64,000 nt of DNA from Woeseiaceae bacterium (GCA_028280615.1 JANQLK010000002.1:1-64000), one strand, 5' to 3'. Positions 8,600 to 18,065 are shown, counted from the first letter of the stretch. Notes: generated from the letters alone by a model not told the origin. A program made the numbers and translations.

Positions 8600-10942
8600 A
8601 TGAACGCTGAATCCGAAAAAGTTCGCGAGACCCTGGCGGACAAGCTGTCCGAGCTCGATGAGCAGCTCGGCGCGGCTGCCGATGAGGTCGAGATGCTGCC
8701 CGAGCTTCAGGCTCAGATCGGGCGGCTGTTGTCGAGCGGCACCGCAGCCGAGCGTGACGTGCGTGCCATGCTCCAGGAGCGTTTGGAGCGCGGCGACCTG
8801 CGCAAGGAAACGTTTCAACTCGTCGAAAGCGTGATCAACCGCTTCGCGAGCGAGCACATGCCCACCGACCACGTTCCGGGAAACGATGACGGGGGTGCGC
8901 TCGCGCCACCGCCCGCACCGGATGAGCCCGAGGGCGACGACGAATTCGCGTCGACAACGGTCATTGCCCAGGCCCTGGCGCAGCCCACCGGCGTCGACGA
9001 TCGTATCCAGACCGGCTCGATACTCCGCGATCGCTTCCTGCTGAAGCAGCGGGTAACCGGCGGCAGTATGGGCGTCGTTTACCAGGCACTCGATCGTCGC
9101 CTCGGCGAAGCGGGTGCCGACTCGCCGCTCGTTGCGATCAAGGTGCTGTCGCCGCAGCTTTCCAGGAGTCGCGCCGCGGTGCGGGCATTGCAGCAGGAGG
9201 CGGCCAAGGGGCGCTGCCTCCTGCATCCGAATATCGTTCGGTTCGTGGACCTGGATCGCGACGACGACCTGTACTTCATCGTCATGGAGTGGCTCGAGGG
9301 CAAGACCCTTGCCGACATACTCGACGCGCCTGAATCACGAAAGATCGAGGTCGACCGCGCGCTCGCGATCGTTCGCCAGATCGGCCAGGCGCTCGCCTAC
9401 GCCCACCGTTGCGGCATCGTCCACGCTGACGTGAAGCCCGGCAACATCATGATCCAGCCCGACGGCACGGCGAAGCTGTTTGATTTCGGCGTCGCTCGCG
9501 TGCGCCAGGCGCAAAAGCGCCCGGACGATCTCGATCCGCATGCAATCGGCGCCATCACGCCGGCCTACTCGAGCGTGCAGGTGTTGAACGGCGAGGAACC
9601 CGCGCCGGCGGACGACGTGTTCTCGCTTGCTTGCCTGCTCTATCGGCTCGTTGCCGGCTACCGTGTCTTCGGTCCCCGAAACGCCGCCGAGGCGGCCGAG
9701 GAAGGCATGCGTCCACAGCGCCTGGAGGCGCTGTCAGAAGGGCAATGGCAAGCGCTCAGACAGGCCATCGCGTTTTCTCGCGAGGAGCGCTTTGCGAACA
9801 TGGACGAGTTCATCGACGCCCTCGCGGACGATGCGCCGCTGCGCGCGAGTGTTCATGAGCGGCTGGTCGAGGCACCGAGCCAAAAGGCCGGCAATACCGG
9901 TTGGGTTCTGCTGCTGGCCGGGATCGTCCTCGGCGGTGGCGCCTACGTGTATTCGACGATGCCTTCAACGGGCGAACCGCAGGCCGTCACCTCGGCACCG
10001 CCGGATGCGGCATCCGGCCCCGAGCCCGATTCGGCGTCCGCGGCGCTCGTCGAGCCTCAGGCATCGCTGAACTCGCTGGTTCCCGACGTGAGTCCGATGA
10101 TCCGGGAGTCGGCGCTGACGCGCCCCGATGCCGGGTCACCGCTGCCCGAGCCCGCGCGCGAGCCTGCGATCGACTTCTCGGCATTGCCGCCGGCGGACTA
10201 CGAGCTGGTTCTGTCCGACACGGCCGAAACGCCGCCGAGAATCGTGCTCACGCTGCGCGAAGATGCCGCCGCGGTCACGATCGATCTCAAGCGCGGTACG
10301 CTTGCCGATCGGCCGATCAAGCTCAAAATCGAAGAGATCGGCCACAGCGGCAATCGTTCGCCCTGGGCCGCCCGGCAGTTCCTGATCTCCGACACGGACG
10401 CACTGGACATCCCGGCAGGCCAGGATCGCGGCCGTATCACGCTGTCCATGGCCAGCGACCCTCTGCGCGAGGCCGATCAGCAGTCGACCCTGCGCGTTCG
10501 CCTGGCCGAAATCGCAAACTCCGAGCTCGGTGTCATGGAAGTCGTTCTCGAAGACGACGACCAGCGTGCGTTCGAGGCGGAGCTTCCCGCGAACACGGTC
10601 GCATTCGCCGTGAGCCGGGTAGCGGTCAGCGAGCGGGATCCGGCCGTGCGGATCGACATTCTGCGTTTCAACCCGGACGGTCAGCCGCTGGTCATCGACT
10701 ATCGGGTGCAGGGCGTGACGGCAACCGAGGGCGAAGACTATTTCTCGGCAGGCGATCGTACGTTGCGGTTCGCGGCCGGGCAGCGCAGCGCGCGCGTGTT
10801 GGTGCCGCTCGTGCAGGACTCCAAAGTCGAGGGCGACGAAGCCTTCGCCATCGAATTGCCGGGTCCGGCCGGCGAGACCGCCGACGGCGTGTATCGCCGT
10901 CTCATGGTCATCATTCGCGACGACGAAATCGCGAGCCCCTGA
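8600..10942 (+). CDS. Membrane serine/threonine kinase with C-terminal Calx-beta domain
   Basis: A 780-residue protein. Residues 1-95 are helical and acidic. A Hanks-type kinase spans about 143-410: Lys K181 in VAIKVL, the catalytic loop HADVKPGN (D277) and DFG at 295-297. The usual HRD is HAD, so this is a non-RD kinase, which normally does not depend on activation-loop phosphorylation. One membrane helix lies near 434-452 (WVLLLAGIVLGGGAYV). A Pro/Ser-rich linker and an exported region with a Calx-beta motif follow (about 630-720, with ATEGEDYFSAGDRTLRFAAGQ). The topology suggests an outside-to-inside signalling receptor; partners are unknown. It stands alone between a dehydrogenase and ilvD. 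Confidence 0.88.
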   Translation: MNAESEKVRETLADKLSELDEQLGAAADEVEMLPELQAQIGRLLSSGTAAERDVRAMLQERLERGDLRKETFQLVESVINRFASEHMPTDHVPGNDDGGALAPPPAPDEPEGDDEFASTTVIAQALAQPTGVDDRIQTGSILRDRFLLKQRVTGGSMGVVYQALDRRLGEAGADSPLVAIKVLSPQLSRSRAAVRALQQEAAKGRCLLHPNIVRFVDLDRDDDLYFIVMEWLEGKTLADILDAPESRKIEVDRALAIVRQIGQALAYAHRCGIVHADVKPGNIMIQPDGTAKLFDFGVARVRQAQKRPDDLDPHAIGAITPAYSSVQVLNGEEPAPADDVFSLACLLYRLVAGYRVFGPRNAAEAAEEGMRPQRLEALSEGQWQALRQAIAFSREERFANMDEFIDALADDAPLRASVHERLVEAPSQKAGNTGWVLLLAGIVLGGGAYVYSTMPSTGEPQAVTSAPPDAASGPEPDSASAALVEPQASLNSLVPDVSPMIRESALTRPDAGSPLPEPAREPAIDFSALPPADYELVLSDTAETPPRIVLTLREDAAAVTIDLKRGTLADRPIKLKIEEIGHSGNRSPWAARQFLISDTDALDIPAGQDRGRITLSMASDPLREADQQSTLRVRLAEIANSELGVMEVVLEDDDQRAFEAELPANTVAFAVSRVAVSERDPAVRIDILRFNPDGQPLVIDYRVQGVTATEGEDYFSAGDRTLRFAAGQRSARVLVPLVQDSKVEGDEAFAIELPGPAGETADGVYRRLMVIIRDDEIASP

Positions 10943-11008
10943 GTTCCCTGCTAGACTCGCCACGATTCGCGCCGCAGGCGGCGGCGCGGCCAGCCAGGCG
11001 GTTTGCCG

Positions 11009-12712
11009 ATGGAAGAAAAAGAACTGCGGCGTTATTCGCGTATCGTCGTCGATGGTGTCGAGCAGGCGCCGAGCCGCGCAATGCTGCGCGCGGTCGGATT
11101 CAGCGAGGAGGATTTCGCCAAGCCGCAGGTAGGCATTGCGTCAACCTGGAGCATGGTCACGCCGTGCAACATGCATATCCGGGAGCTGGCCGACGAGGCC
11201 GCGGTCGGCGCGAACCGCAACGGCGGCAAGGGCGTGGTCTTCAATACGATCAGCGTGTCCGACGGCATCTCGATGGGAACGCCCGGCATGCGCTACTCCC
11301 TCGTGTCCCGGGAGATCATCGCCGACTCGATCGAGGCGGTCGTCGGTGCCGAGGGCTTCGACGGCGTGGTCGCCATAGGCGGCTGTGACAAGAACATGCC
11401 CGGCTGCATGATGGCAATCGCCCGGCTGAATCGCCCGGCGGTTTTTGTCTATGGCGGCACAATCCGGCCCGGCGCGAAGCATCGCGACATCGTTTCGGTC
11501 TTCGAAGCCGTCGGCGCGGCGTCGAGTGGCAACATGAGCGACGAAGAGCTGCTCGAGGTCGAACGTACCGCCATTCCCGGCCCCGGGGCCTGCGGCGGCA
11601 TGTATACGGCCAACACGATGGCGTCTGCGATCGAGGCGCTCGGCATGAGCCTCGCCAACAGCTCCGCGCAGGAGGCGGTCTCCGAAAGCAAGCTCGACGA
11701 CTGCCGTTCAGCCGGCGCCGCCGTGCTCGAGTTGATCCGTCAGGACATCAAGCCGCTCGACATCATGACCCGCGAGGCGTTCGAGAACGCCATTTCCGTC
11801 GTCATCGCGCTCGGCGGATCGACCAACGCGGTGCTGCATCTGCTCGCCATCGCACGCGAGGCCGACGTGGCGCTCGAACTCGACGACTTCACCCGTATCG
11901 GCGCCCGGGTCCCCGTGCTCGCGGACGTCCGGCCCAGCGGGCGCTACCTGATGTCCGAGCTCATTGCGATTGGCGGGATTCAGCCGCTCATGAAGCGCAT
12001 GCTGGATGCCGGCCTGCTGCACGGCGACTGCATGACCGTCACGGGCCGGACGCTGGCCGAGAACCTCGCGGACGTCGCCGACTATCCGGACGACCAGGAC
12101 ATCGTTCGGTCGTTCGACGACCCCATAAAACCCGACAGCCATCTTTCGATCCTCTACGGCAATCTCGCACCGGAGGGCGCCGTTGCCAAAATCACGGGCA
12201 AGGAGGGCCTGCGCTTCGAGGGTAGGGCAAAGGTGTTTCAGTCGGAGGAGCAGGCACTCGAGGCGATACTCGGAGACGAAGTGGTGGCCGGCGACGTCGT
12301 CGTGATCCGCTACGAAGGCCCCAAGGGCGCGCCGGGCATGCGCGAAATGCTGAGTCCGACCGGCGCGATCATGGGCAAGGGCCTCGGAAAGGACGTGGCG
12401 TTGATCACGGACGGACGGTTTTCCGGAGGCAGCCACGGTTTCGTCGTCGGCCACGTGTCTCCCGAAGCTGCGGTCGGCGGGCCGATTGCAATCGTCGCCG
12501 ACGGCGACAGCATACGCATCGATGCGCAAAACAAGACGATCGAGCTGCTCGTCGACGCCGAAACCCTCGATGAGCGGCGCAGGCGCTGGCGCAGGCCGCC
12601 TTCATCGGTGACCCGCGGAGTGCTCGCCAAGTATCGCGCCGAGGTCTCTTCGGCGTCGGAGGGCGCCGTTACGATGCCCACCGAGTGGAACGGAGGTCCC
12701 GCGGAGACTTGA
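11009..12712 (+). CDS. ilvD: Dihydroxy-acid dehydratase
   Basis: Iron-sulfur enzyme converting 2,3-dihydroxy-isovalerate and 3-methylvalerate to the 2-oxoacids of valine and isoleucine synthesis. It has 567 residues, within the IlvD/Edd range. Cluster and substrate motifs are visible: [13 protein letters not shown] and [14 protein letters not shown], plus [10 protein letters not shown] near the C-terminus. I use the ATG at 11009 with AGGCGG 7 bases upstream; a TTG two codons earlier is less likely. It is physically apart from the ilvC-leu operon at 26-31.7 kb. No ilvA or ilvBN is in the window. Confidence 0.95.
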   Translation: MEEKELRRYSRIVVDGVEQAPSRAMLRAVGFSEEDFAKPQVGIASTWSMVTPCNMHIRELADEAAVGANRNGGKGVVFNTISVSDGISMGTPGMRYSLVSREIIADSIEAVVGAEGFDGVVAIGGCDKNMPGCMMAIARLNRPAVFVYGGTIRPGAKHRDIVSVFEAVGAASSGNMSDEELLEVERTAIPGPGACGGMYTANTMASAIEALGMSLANSSAQEAVSESKLDDCRSAGAAVLELIRQDIKPLDIMTREAFENAISVVIALGGSTNAVLHLLAIAREADVALELDDFTRIGARVPVLADVRPSGRYLMSELIAIGGIQPLMKRMLDAGLLHGDCMTVTGRTLAENLADVADYPDDQDIVRSFDDPIKPDSHLSILYGNLAPEGAVAKITGKEGLRFEGRAKVFQSEEQALEAILGDEVVAGDVVVIRYEGPKGAPGMREMLSPTGAIMGKGLGKDVALITDGRFSGGSHGFVVGHVSPEAAVGGPIAIVADGDSIRIDAQNKTIELLVDAETLDERRRRWRRPPSSVTRGVLAKYRAEVSSASEGAVTMPTEWNGGPAET

Positions 12713-12737
12713 CCTTTGGGCTGCGGTCCGCTCTACT
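12709..12737 (+). promoter_or_regulatory. Putative sigma-70 promoter of the lysAC leader
   Basis: TTGACC (12709-12714) and TCTACT (12732-12737) are separated by 17 bases. The -35 overlaps the ilvD stop codon. Transcription would begin near 12744 and leave a leader of about 210 bases before lysAC. That leader contains paired segments such as CATCTG (12758-12763) with CAGATG (12813-12818). Confidence 0.5.
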
Positions 12738-12837
12738 CTGGACAGTTCCGATTTCGACATCTGCGTAAAGTGCCACAGCATTCCCCTTACGGATGCTCAA
12801 GAACACGTAAAACAGATGGCGCGCCAGAGGTGCGCGG

Positions 12838-12885
12838 ATGTCAATGGTAGAAGTACCGACCACCAAAAAGGCCGGGCTCTGCTAA
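12838..12885 (+). CDS. Candidate attenuator leader peptide of lysAC (Thr-Thr-Lys-Lys)
   Basis: A 15-codon frame encodes MSMVEVPTTKKAGLC and ends at TAA 12883-12885. It has a good ribosome binding site, AGAGG at 12826-12830, 7 bases before the ATG. The tandem ACC ACC AAA AAG codons name threonine and lysine, the two end products that signal sufficiency of the aspartate pathway. The stop lies 2 bases before an intrinsic terminator and 69 bases before lysAC. This is the geometry of ribosome-mediated attenuation. It rests on sequence reading only, and the antiterminator pairing I can find (CGGG 12873-12876 with CCCG 12890-12893, or CTGC 12879-12882 with GCAG 12893-12896) is short. Confidence 0.55.
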   Translation: MSMVEVPTTKKAGLC

Positions 12886-12887
12886 CG

Positions 12888-12920
12888 AACCCGCAGGTAT
12901 GTCCTCGCGGGTTTTTTTTT
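12888..12920 (+). terminator. Intrinsic terminator in the lysAC leader
   Basis: AACCCGCAGG (12888-12897) pairs with CCT-C-GCGGGTT (12903-12913, one bulged C) around a 5-base loop. The T run is nine long (12912-12920), its first two bases closing the stem. It stands 35 bases before the lysAC start, so read-through should be regulated; it could also serve as the ilvD terminator. Confidence 0.88.
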
Positions 12921-12954
12921 GGGGTTGCATGGTGCGGGTTGGAGACGCGACAGG

Positions 12955-15588
12955 ATGATTCGGGAGGCCGAATTCCAGGAGGGTGCCGCCCTCGGCGCGC
13001 CCGATTCGATCGGCCGGTCGCGTTGGGTCGTCATGAAGTTCGGCGGCACGAGCGTATCGAGCCGCGGCGCGTGGGAAGCAATCGCCGCCGCTGCCAGACG
13101 CCGCATCGACGCGGGGCTCCGGCCCGTCATCGTGCATTCCGCGCTGCACGGCATTTCCAACGCGCTGGAGCAGTTGCTCCACGATGCGGTCCACGGCGAT
13201 CCGTCCGAGCAGCTGGCCGCAATTCGCAAGTCGCACTTCGATATTGCCGCCGAGCTCGATCTTGACGCCGAAGCGCTCATCGGAGATCGCCTGACCGAGC
13301 TCGAACAGCTCGCCGCGGGCGTCCGCCTGGTTCGCGAGGTCAGCGTTCGCGTCCGTGTGCGGGTCATGGCATTGGGGGAGCTCATGGCCACGTCGCTCGG
13401 TGCGGCGTTTCTTGCGGCGGCGGGTCTCGGCGTCGACTGGGTGGATGCGCGCTCGGTACTCACGAGCCGCAGCCGGGGCGGTGCGCAGCGCTCGCGCGAT
13501 TACCTGTCCGCCACCTGCGAATCGGAGCCCGACGCGGAACTCGAGGCGCGCTTCGACGGCTTGAGTGACGTCGTGCTCACGCAGGGCTTCATCGCGCGCA
13601 ACTCGCAAGGCGACACGGTCCTGCTCGGGCGCGGCGGTTCCGATACGTCGGCCGCCTACCTCGCGGCGAAACTCGGCGCCCGGCGACTCGAGATCTGGAC
13701 CGACGTACCCGGCATGTTCTCGGCCGATCCCAAGCTCGTGCCGTCGGCGCGGCTGCTCGCGGCACTGCGCTACGACGAAGCGCAGGAACTGGCGTCGGCC
13801 GGCAGCTCGGTCCTGCATCCACGCTGCCTGTCGCCCCTCGAGCCCTGGGGCATTCCGTTGTTCATACGCTGCACCGAGCGGCCCGATCTCGGCGGAACCG
13901 TGATCTCGCCGGTTACCGACGAGGTCGAGCCACAGGTGAAGGGCATCTGCGTGCGGCGCGGCATAACGCTGATCTCGATGGACAGCGTCGGCATGTGGCA
14001 CGAGGCGGGCTTCCTGGCGCGCGCCTTCGCCGTGTTCAGTGAGTACGGCGTTTCGGTCGACTTCGTGTCGACGTCGGAGACCAATGTCACGGTCAGCATC
14101 GACACGGCGGAAACGCTCGTCGCCGACGATACGCTGGAGGCGCTGCAGTCCGAACTCGGCCGGTTCTGCCACGTGCGGACCATCGGCCGGTGCGCTGCGA
14201 TCAGCCTCGTTGGCCGCAAGATTCGAACGATCATCCACCGTCTAGCGCCGGCCCTGGAGGTTTTCGAGGAGGAAAAAATCCACCTGATGAGCCAGGCGGC
14301 CAACGACCTGAACCTTAGCTTCGTGATCGGCGAAGACCAGGTGGCGCGGCTGGTCACGAGGCTGCACGCGACGATCATTCGCCGCACCGGCGGAAGCCAG
14401 GCGTTCGGTGCCTCGTGGGAGCGACTGTTTCATGGCGATATCCGCCCGGCGCACGACCCCGATGCCTGGTGGGTGTCGAAGCGCGACGCGTTGCTTGCGA
14501 TCGCAGACGAGCAGATGAACGCTTACGTCTACGATCGCGAAGAAGTGCACCGTGCGGCGTCACGCCTGCTCGCGCTCGAGAATATCGATCGTGTGCTGTA
14601 CGCGGTGAAGGCCAACTTCAATGCCGAACTCATCCGTACCATCGATGCGCAGGGCATCGATTTCGAGTGCGTCTCGCCGAGCGAGGTTCGCTGGCTCGAA
14701 GAAGTGATCCCGGACCTCGACCGTTCGCGCATCCTGTTCACGCCGAACTTCGCACCGCGCGAGGAGTACGCCTGGGCTCTCGAGCAGGGCCTGACGGTCA
14801 CGCTCGACAATCTGCACCCGCTCAGGCATTGGCCGGAGCTGTTCGCGGGCCGCCGCATTTTCGTTCGCTTCGACCCGGGTCAGGGACGCGGCCACCACGA
14901 GCATGTGAAGACGGCGGGCGTGCACTCCAAGTTCGGCGTGCCGCAGTTCGAGATCGATGAGCTTGCCGAACTGGTCGCGGCGGCAGGCGCCGACGTCGTC
15001 GGTATCCACGCCCACAGCGGCAGCGGCGTTTCGGATCCGGACGCATGGCGCAATATCGCATCGCGGCTCACCCAGGTCGCGGAGCGATTTCCGTCGGTGC
15101 GGGTCGTGGACCTCGGCGGCGGTCTCGGCATACCCGAGAAACCCGGCGACCGGCCGTTCGATCTCGAACGCATGGACAGGACGCTTGCGGACGTCAAGGC
15201 GGCGTTTCCGCAGTACGATTTCTGGATTGAACCCGGCCGCTACCTGGTCGCCCGCAGCGGCGTGCTGCTCACTCGCGTCACCCAGGTCAAGGGCAAAGGC
15301 GAGATGCGCTATGTGGGCGTCGCAACGGGTATGAACTCGCTGATTCGGCCGGCTCTGTACGGTGCGTATCACGAAATCGTGAACCTGACGCGCATCGATG
15401 AGGCCCCGAGCGAGACGGTCACCGTGGTCGGACCGATCTGCGAGACGGGCGATCGACTCGGCACGGACCGGCTGCTGCCGCCGTGCGCCGAAGGTGACGT
15501 CATCCTGATCGCCAACGCCGGAGCCTACGGACACGTAATGAGCTCGTTCTATAATCGTCGCGAAGTCGCGCCGGAAGTCCTCCTCTAG
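12955..15588 (+). CDS. lysAC: Bifunctional aspartate kinase / diaminopimelate decarboxylase
   Basis: Fusion of the first and last enzymes of lysine synthesis, 877 residues from the ATG at 12955 (GGAG 10 bases upstream). The N-terminal aspartokinase begins with VVMKFGGTSVSS and includes LLGRGGSDTSAAYLA. A regulatory ACT region (about 330-450) follows. The C-terminal half is a PLP alanine-racemase-fold decarboxylase with the Lys motif YAVKANFN, HAHSGSGV, DLGGGLGIP, EPGRYLVARSG and GPICETGD. The fused form is known from Xanthomonadales relatives and is rare elsewhere. A terminator and small peptide in the leader suggest attenuation. The fusion ties entry of aspartate into the pathway to lysine formation. 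Confidence 0.95.
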   Translation: MIREAEFQEGAALGAPDSIGRSRWVVMKFGGTSVSSRGAWEAIAAAARRRIDAGLRPVIVHSALHGISNALEQLLHDAVHGDPSEQLAAIRKSHFDIAAELDLDAEALIGDRLTELEQLAAGVRLVREVSVRVRVRVMALGELMATSLGAAFLAAAGLGVDWVDARSVLTSRSRGGAQRSRDYLSATCESEPDAELEARFDGLSDVVLTQGFIARNSQGDTVLLGRGGSDTSAAYLAAKLGARRLEIWTDVPGMFSADPKLVPSARLLAALRYDEAQELASAGSSVLHPRCLSPLEPWGIPLFIRCTERPDLGGTVISPVTDEVEPQVKGICVRRGITLISMDSVGMWHEAGFLARAFAVFSEYGVSVDFVSTSETNVTVSIDTAETLVADDTLEALQSELGRFCHVRTIGRCAAISLVGRKIRTIIHRLAPALEVFEEEKIHLMSQAANDLNLSFVIGEDQVARLVTRLHATIIRRTGGSQAFGASWERLFHGDIRPAHDPDAWWVSKRDALLAIADEQMNAYVYDREEVHRAASRLLALENIDRVLYAVKANFNAELIRTIDAQGIDFECVSPSEVRWLEEVIPDLDRSRILFTPNFAPREEYAWALEQGLTVTLDNLHPLRHWPELFAGRRIFVRFDPGQGRGHHEHVKTAGVHSKFGVPQFEIDELAELVAAAGADVVGIHAHSGSGVSDPDAWRNIASRLTQVAERFPSVRVVDLGGGLGIPEKPGDRPFDLERMDRTLADVKAAFPQYDFWIEPGRYLVARSGVLLTRVTQVKGKGEMRYVGVATGMNSLIRPALYGAYHEIVNLTRIDEAPSETVTVVGPICETGDRLGTDRLLPPCAEGDVILIANAGAYGHVMSSFYNRREVAPEVLL

Positions 15589-15628
15589 CTGGCCCGCGAA
15601 GCGGGCAGAAACTACCATGGAGAAAGCA

Positions 15629-16219
15629 ATGAAACTGTTCTGGGCGCCGCAGACCCGATCCACGCGCGCGATCTGGATGCTCGAGGAGGCAGGCGTCGCC
15701 TACGAGCTGGAGCACGTCGACATTCGCGCGGCGGATCGCGAGGACAGCGCCGAATTTCGCGCGGCGAGCCCGATGGGCAAGGTGCCGGCGCTGATCGACG
15801 GCGACGCGGCCCTTTCGGAGTCCGCGGCCATCTGCCTGTACCTGGCCGATCGCTACGCGTCGGGAAGCCTGGCGCCGGCGGTCGACGATCCGCTGCGAGC
15901 GCCGTTCCTTTACTGGCTCATGTACACGCCGGCCGTCGTGGAACCCGCGATAAGCGAACACGTCAACAAGGTCGCACCGCAGCCGCAGCGCAGCGGCTGG
16001 GGCGATTTCGACACGATGATTCGGACCTGGGAGCAGAGGCTCGGCGATCGCGAGTGGGTACTCGGTGAGACGTTTACGGCCGCCGACGTGATGCTCGGTT
16101 CGAGCGCCGTGTTCCTGCGGATGTTCGGCATGCTGCCGGCCTCGGCGACGCTCGAAGCCTACGCCGACCGGTGCATGGCGCGGTCGGCCTTCAGCCGCGC
16201 GGAAGAGGTAGTCAAATAG
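15629..16219 (+). CDS. Glutathione S-transferase family protein
   Basis: A 196-residue cytosolic GST-fold protein. The thioredoxin-like N-terminal domain runs to about residue 80, with MKLFWAPQTRSTRAIWML and the glutathione-binding region MGKVPALIDGD followed by LSESAAICLYLADRY. An all-helical C-terminal domain follows, with the N-capping block FTAADVML. An upstream in-frame ATG (15617) exists, but the GGAG at 15619-15622 lies 6 bases before the ATG at 15629, so I prefer the latter. Substrate unknown. It lies between lysAC and the end of the convergent his operon. Confidence 0.88.
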   Translation: MKLFWAPQTRSTRAIWMLEEAGVAYELEHVDIRAADREDSAEFRAASPMGKVPALIDGDAALSESAAICLYLADRYASGSLAPAVDDPLRAPFLYWLMYTPAVVEPAISEHVNKVAPQPQRSGWGDFDTMIRTWEQRLGDREWVLGETFTAADVMLGSSAVFLRMFGMLPASATLEAYADRCMARSAFSRAEEVVK

Positions 16220-16237
16220 GATACGAACCGGTGTCCG

Positions 16238-16561
16238 TCACCGATCATCCTGCAAATCGGTGACAGAGCCTCCCTGACTGTGGCGCGCCTCGAGGGTCGC
16301 CGCCACGTCGGCCAGTTTCAGCTCACGGGCGTTCAACAGCACCAGCAGGTGATAGACGAGGTCGGCGGCTTCCCCGAGCAGCTCGGCGTCGCTGCCCGTG
16401 ATCGCCGCGAGCGCGACTTCGACGCCTTCCTCTCCGACCTTCTGCGCCATGCGCGGCGCGCCTTCGGCGGCCAGGCGAGCCGTGTAGCTGCCTGCGTCAC
16501 CGTCTCTAAGCCGTTCGCGAATGATCTGCTCGAGTCGGTCGATGAAGGCGATCCCGCTCAT
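16238..16561 (-). CDS. hisE: Phosphoribosyl-ATP pyrophosphohydrolase
   Basis: Second step of histidine synthesis: hydrolyses PR-ATP to PR-AMP. 107 residues, the size of stand-alone HisE, with the MazG-like motif [13 protein letters not shown] and the later [13 protein letters not shown]. It is last in the his operon and overlaps hisF by 4 bases. HisI (PR-AMP cyclohydrolase) is not in the window, so the third step must be encoded elsewhere. Confidence 0.95.
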   Translation of the reverse strand: MSGIAFIDRLEQIIRERLRDGDAGSYTARLAAEGAPRMAQKVGEEGVEVALAAITGSDAELLGEAADLVYHLLVLLNARELKLADVAATLEARHSQGGSVTDLQDDR

Positions 16562-17343
16562 ATCCTTTCTCCCTCCGGTGGCCGGACGTCGACGCCTTGC
16601 CCGGCCAGGTAGTGCTTGAGATCGCCGATCGCGATCGCGCTCGTGTGAAACACGCTGGCCGCAAGTGCGCCGTCGACGCCGGCCTCGTCGAACACGTTCT
16701 TGAAGTGCGCCATCTCGCCGGCGCCGCCGGAGGCGATGATGGGCACGGTCGCGATTTCACGGACCATGGCCAGCTGGCGAATATCGTAGCCCTGACGTAC
16801 GCCATCCTGATTCATGCAGTTCAAGACGAACTCGCCGGCTCCCCGGTTCTGGGCTTCGAGCACCCAGTCCGTCGTACGGCGCTCAGCGGCCCGGGTCTTC
16901 TCCGGATCGCCCGTGTTCCGGTAGACCTGATACTCGTTGCCGTCTTCGTGGCTATCGATACCGACGACGACGCATTGCGATCCGAAGCGACGCGCGAGCT
17001 TGGTGATCAGCCCCGGATCGGCGAGCGCCGGCGAGTTGACCGAGATCTTGTCCGCACCCTTGTTCAACACGTCCTCGGCGTCGGCGACGCTCCGGATTCC
17101 GCCGGCGACACAGAAGGGAATATCGATCACGGCCGCCACGTCGCGCACCCAGGCGCGGTCGACGCCGCGTCCCTCGGGGCTTGCCGTGATGTCGTAGAAC
17201 ACGAGCTCGTCCGCGCCTTCGTCGCAGTAGCGTTCGGCGAGCTGCATGATGTCGCCGACCACCCGGTGATTGCGGAACTTGACGCCTTTGACGACGACAC
17301 CGTCACGCACGTCGAGACAGGGGATTATGCGCTTCGCCGGAAT
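16558..17343 (-). CDS. hisF: Imidazole glycerol phosphate synthase, cyclase subunit (ATT start)
   Basis: TIM-barrel partner of HisH that forms imidazole glycerol phosphate and AICAR. The frame reads [18 protein letters not shown], with the essential catalytic Asp in CLDV. That block lies upstream of the first standard start (GTG at 17310), so a GTG start would remove beta-strand 1 and the catalytic residue. No ATG, GTG or TTG occurs in frame in the 55 bases before 17343. ATT at 17343 is preceded 8 bases away by GGGAG and gives a normal N-terminus, (M)PAKRIIPC. Length is then 261 residues, normal for HisF. The gene overlaps hisA by 19 bases and hisE by 4. Confidence 0.88.
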   Translation of the reverse strand: MPAKRIIPCLDVRDGVVVKGVKFRNHRVVGDIMQLAERYCDEGADELVFYDITASPEGRGVDRAWVRDVAAVIDIPFCVAGGIRSVADAEDVLNKGADKISVNSPALADPGLITKLARRFGSQCVVVGIDSHEDGNEYQVYRNTGDPEKTRAAERRTTDWVLEAQNRGAGEFVLNCMNQDGVRQGYDIRQLAMVREIATVPIIASGGAGEMAHFKNVFDEAGVDGALAASVFHTSAIAIGDLKHYLAGQGVDVRPPEGERI

Positions 17344-18065
17344 GACGCGATCTCCCGTTCGCTGATGCGGCCGTCGAGCAGGGCGCGCCCCGTGATGGCC
17401 GCCGGTAGGCCGGCCGCAGCCAATGCGGCAAGGTCCCGCGCGTCGCGCACGCCGCCCGAGGCCTGTAGTTCGAGCGCGGGATAACGATCGAGTATCGACC
17501 GGTACAGGTCGATGTTGGGGCCGGCCAGCGCGCCGTCGCGGCTAATGTCCGTGCACAAGACGTGCCTGAGGCCGGCCTCTCTGTAGCCATCGATGCAGTC
17601 CCAGAGCGATGTGTCCGAGGTTTCGGTCCAGCCGCGCGTTGCAAGCATCGGCGTACCGGCCGCATCGATCGTCACGTCGAGCGCGAGTACGATGCGATCC
17701 GCGCCGAAGTGCCTCAACCAGCCGCTGACGAGTGCCGGCTGCTCGACCGCGACGCTGCCGACCACGCAGCGCTCGACGCCGCCGAACAGCCAATCACGCA
17801 GAGTCGCCTCGTCGCGAATGCCGCCGCCGACCTGTACCGACAGCGATGACCGCGCCGCAATCTCGGCAATCGCGCGCCTGTTGACCGGTGAGCCGGTCCG
17901 CGCGCCGTCGAGATCGACCACGTGCAGGTCGGCGACGTCCAGCGCCGCGAAGCGCTGCGCGACTTTCAGCGGCTGCTTGCTGTACTCGGTGACCTGGTCG
18001 AAGTCGCCCTTCAAGAGCCGGACGCACTTGCCGTCCTTGACGTCGATCGCGGGTATGACCCTCAC
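17325..18065 (-). CDS. hisA: ProFAR isomerase (1-(5-phosphoribosyl)-5-[(5-phosphoribosylamino)methylideneamino]imidazole-4-carboxamide isomerase)
   Basis: TIM-barrel isomerase of histidine synthesis, homologous to HisF. 246 residues with the N-terminal [15 protein letters not shown] (catalytic Asp in AIDV), [13 protein letters not shown] and the second catalytic region [14 protein letters not shown], then LQASGGVRD. It starts with GTG at 18065, overlapping the hisH stop (GTGA), and ends inside the start of hisF. Tight overlaps imply translational coupling. Confidence 0.95.
   Translation of the reverse strand: MRVIPAIDVKDGKCVRLLKGDFDQVTEYSKQPLKVAQRFAALDVADLHVVDLDGARTGSPVNRRAIAEIAARSSLSVQVGGGIRDEATLRDWLFGGVERCVVGSVAVEQPALVSGWLRHFGADRIVLALDVTIDAAGTPMLATRGWTETSDTSLWDCIDGYREAGLRHVLCTDISRDGALAGPNIDLYRSILDRYPALELQASGGVRDARDLAALAAAGLPAAITGRALLDGRISEREIASFRRSA

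Noticed and set aside
12744..12920. Lysine (L-box) riboswitch before lysAC, suggested by AGAGGTGCG and CAATGGTAG
   Set aside because: Only the opening bases resemble the L-box. The later conserved core and the about 170-base five-helix layout are missing, since the terminator comes only about 90 bases later. The same AGAGG serves as ribosome binding site of the small peptide.
12919..12955. lysAC start at the TTG in the terminator T run
   Set aside because: Initiation there would lie inside the terminator and adds 12 residues absent from the family. The ATG at 12955 has GGAG at suitable distance.
16558..17310. hisF starting at GTG 17310
   Set aside because: It would remove AKRIIPCLD, the first beta strand and the catalytic Asp, from an otherwise intact gene in a complete his operon. 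There is no ribosome binding site at that GTG.
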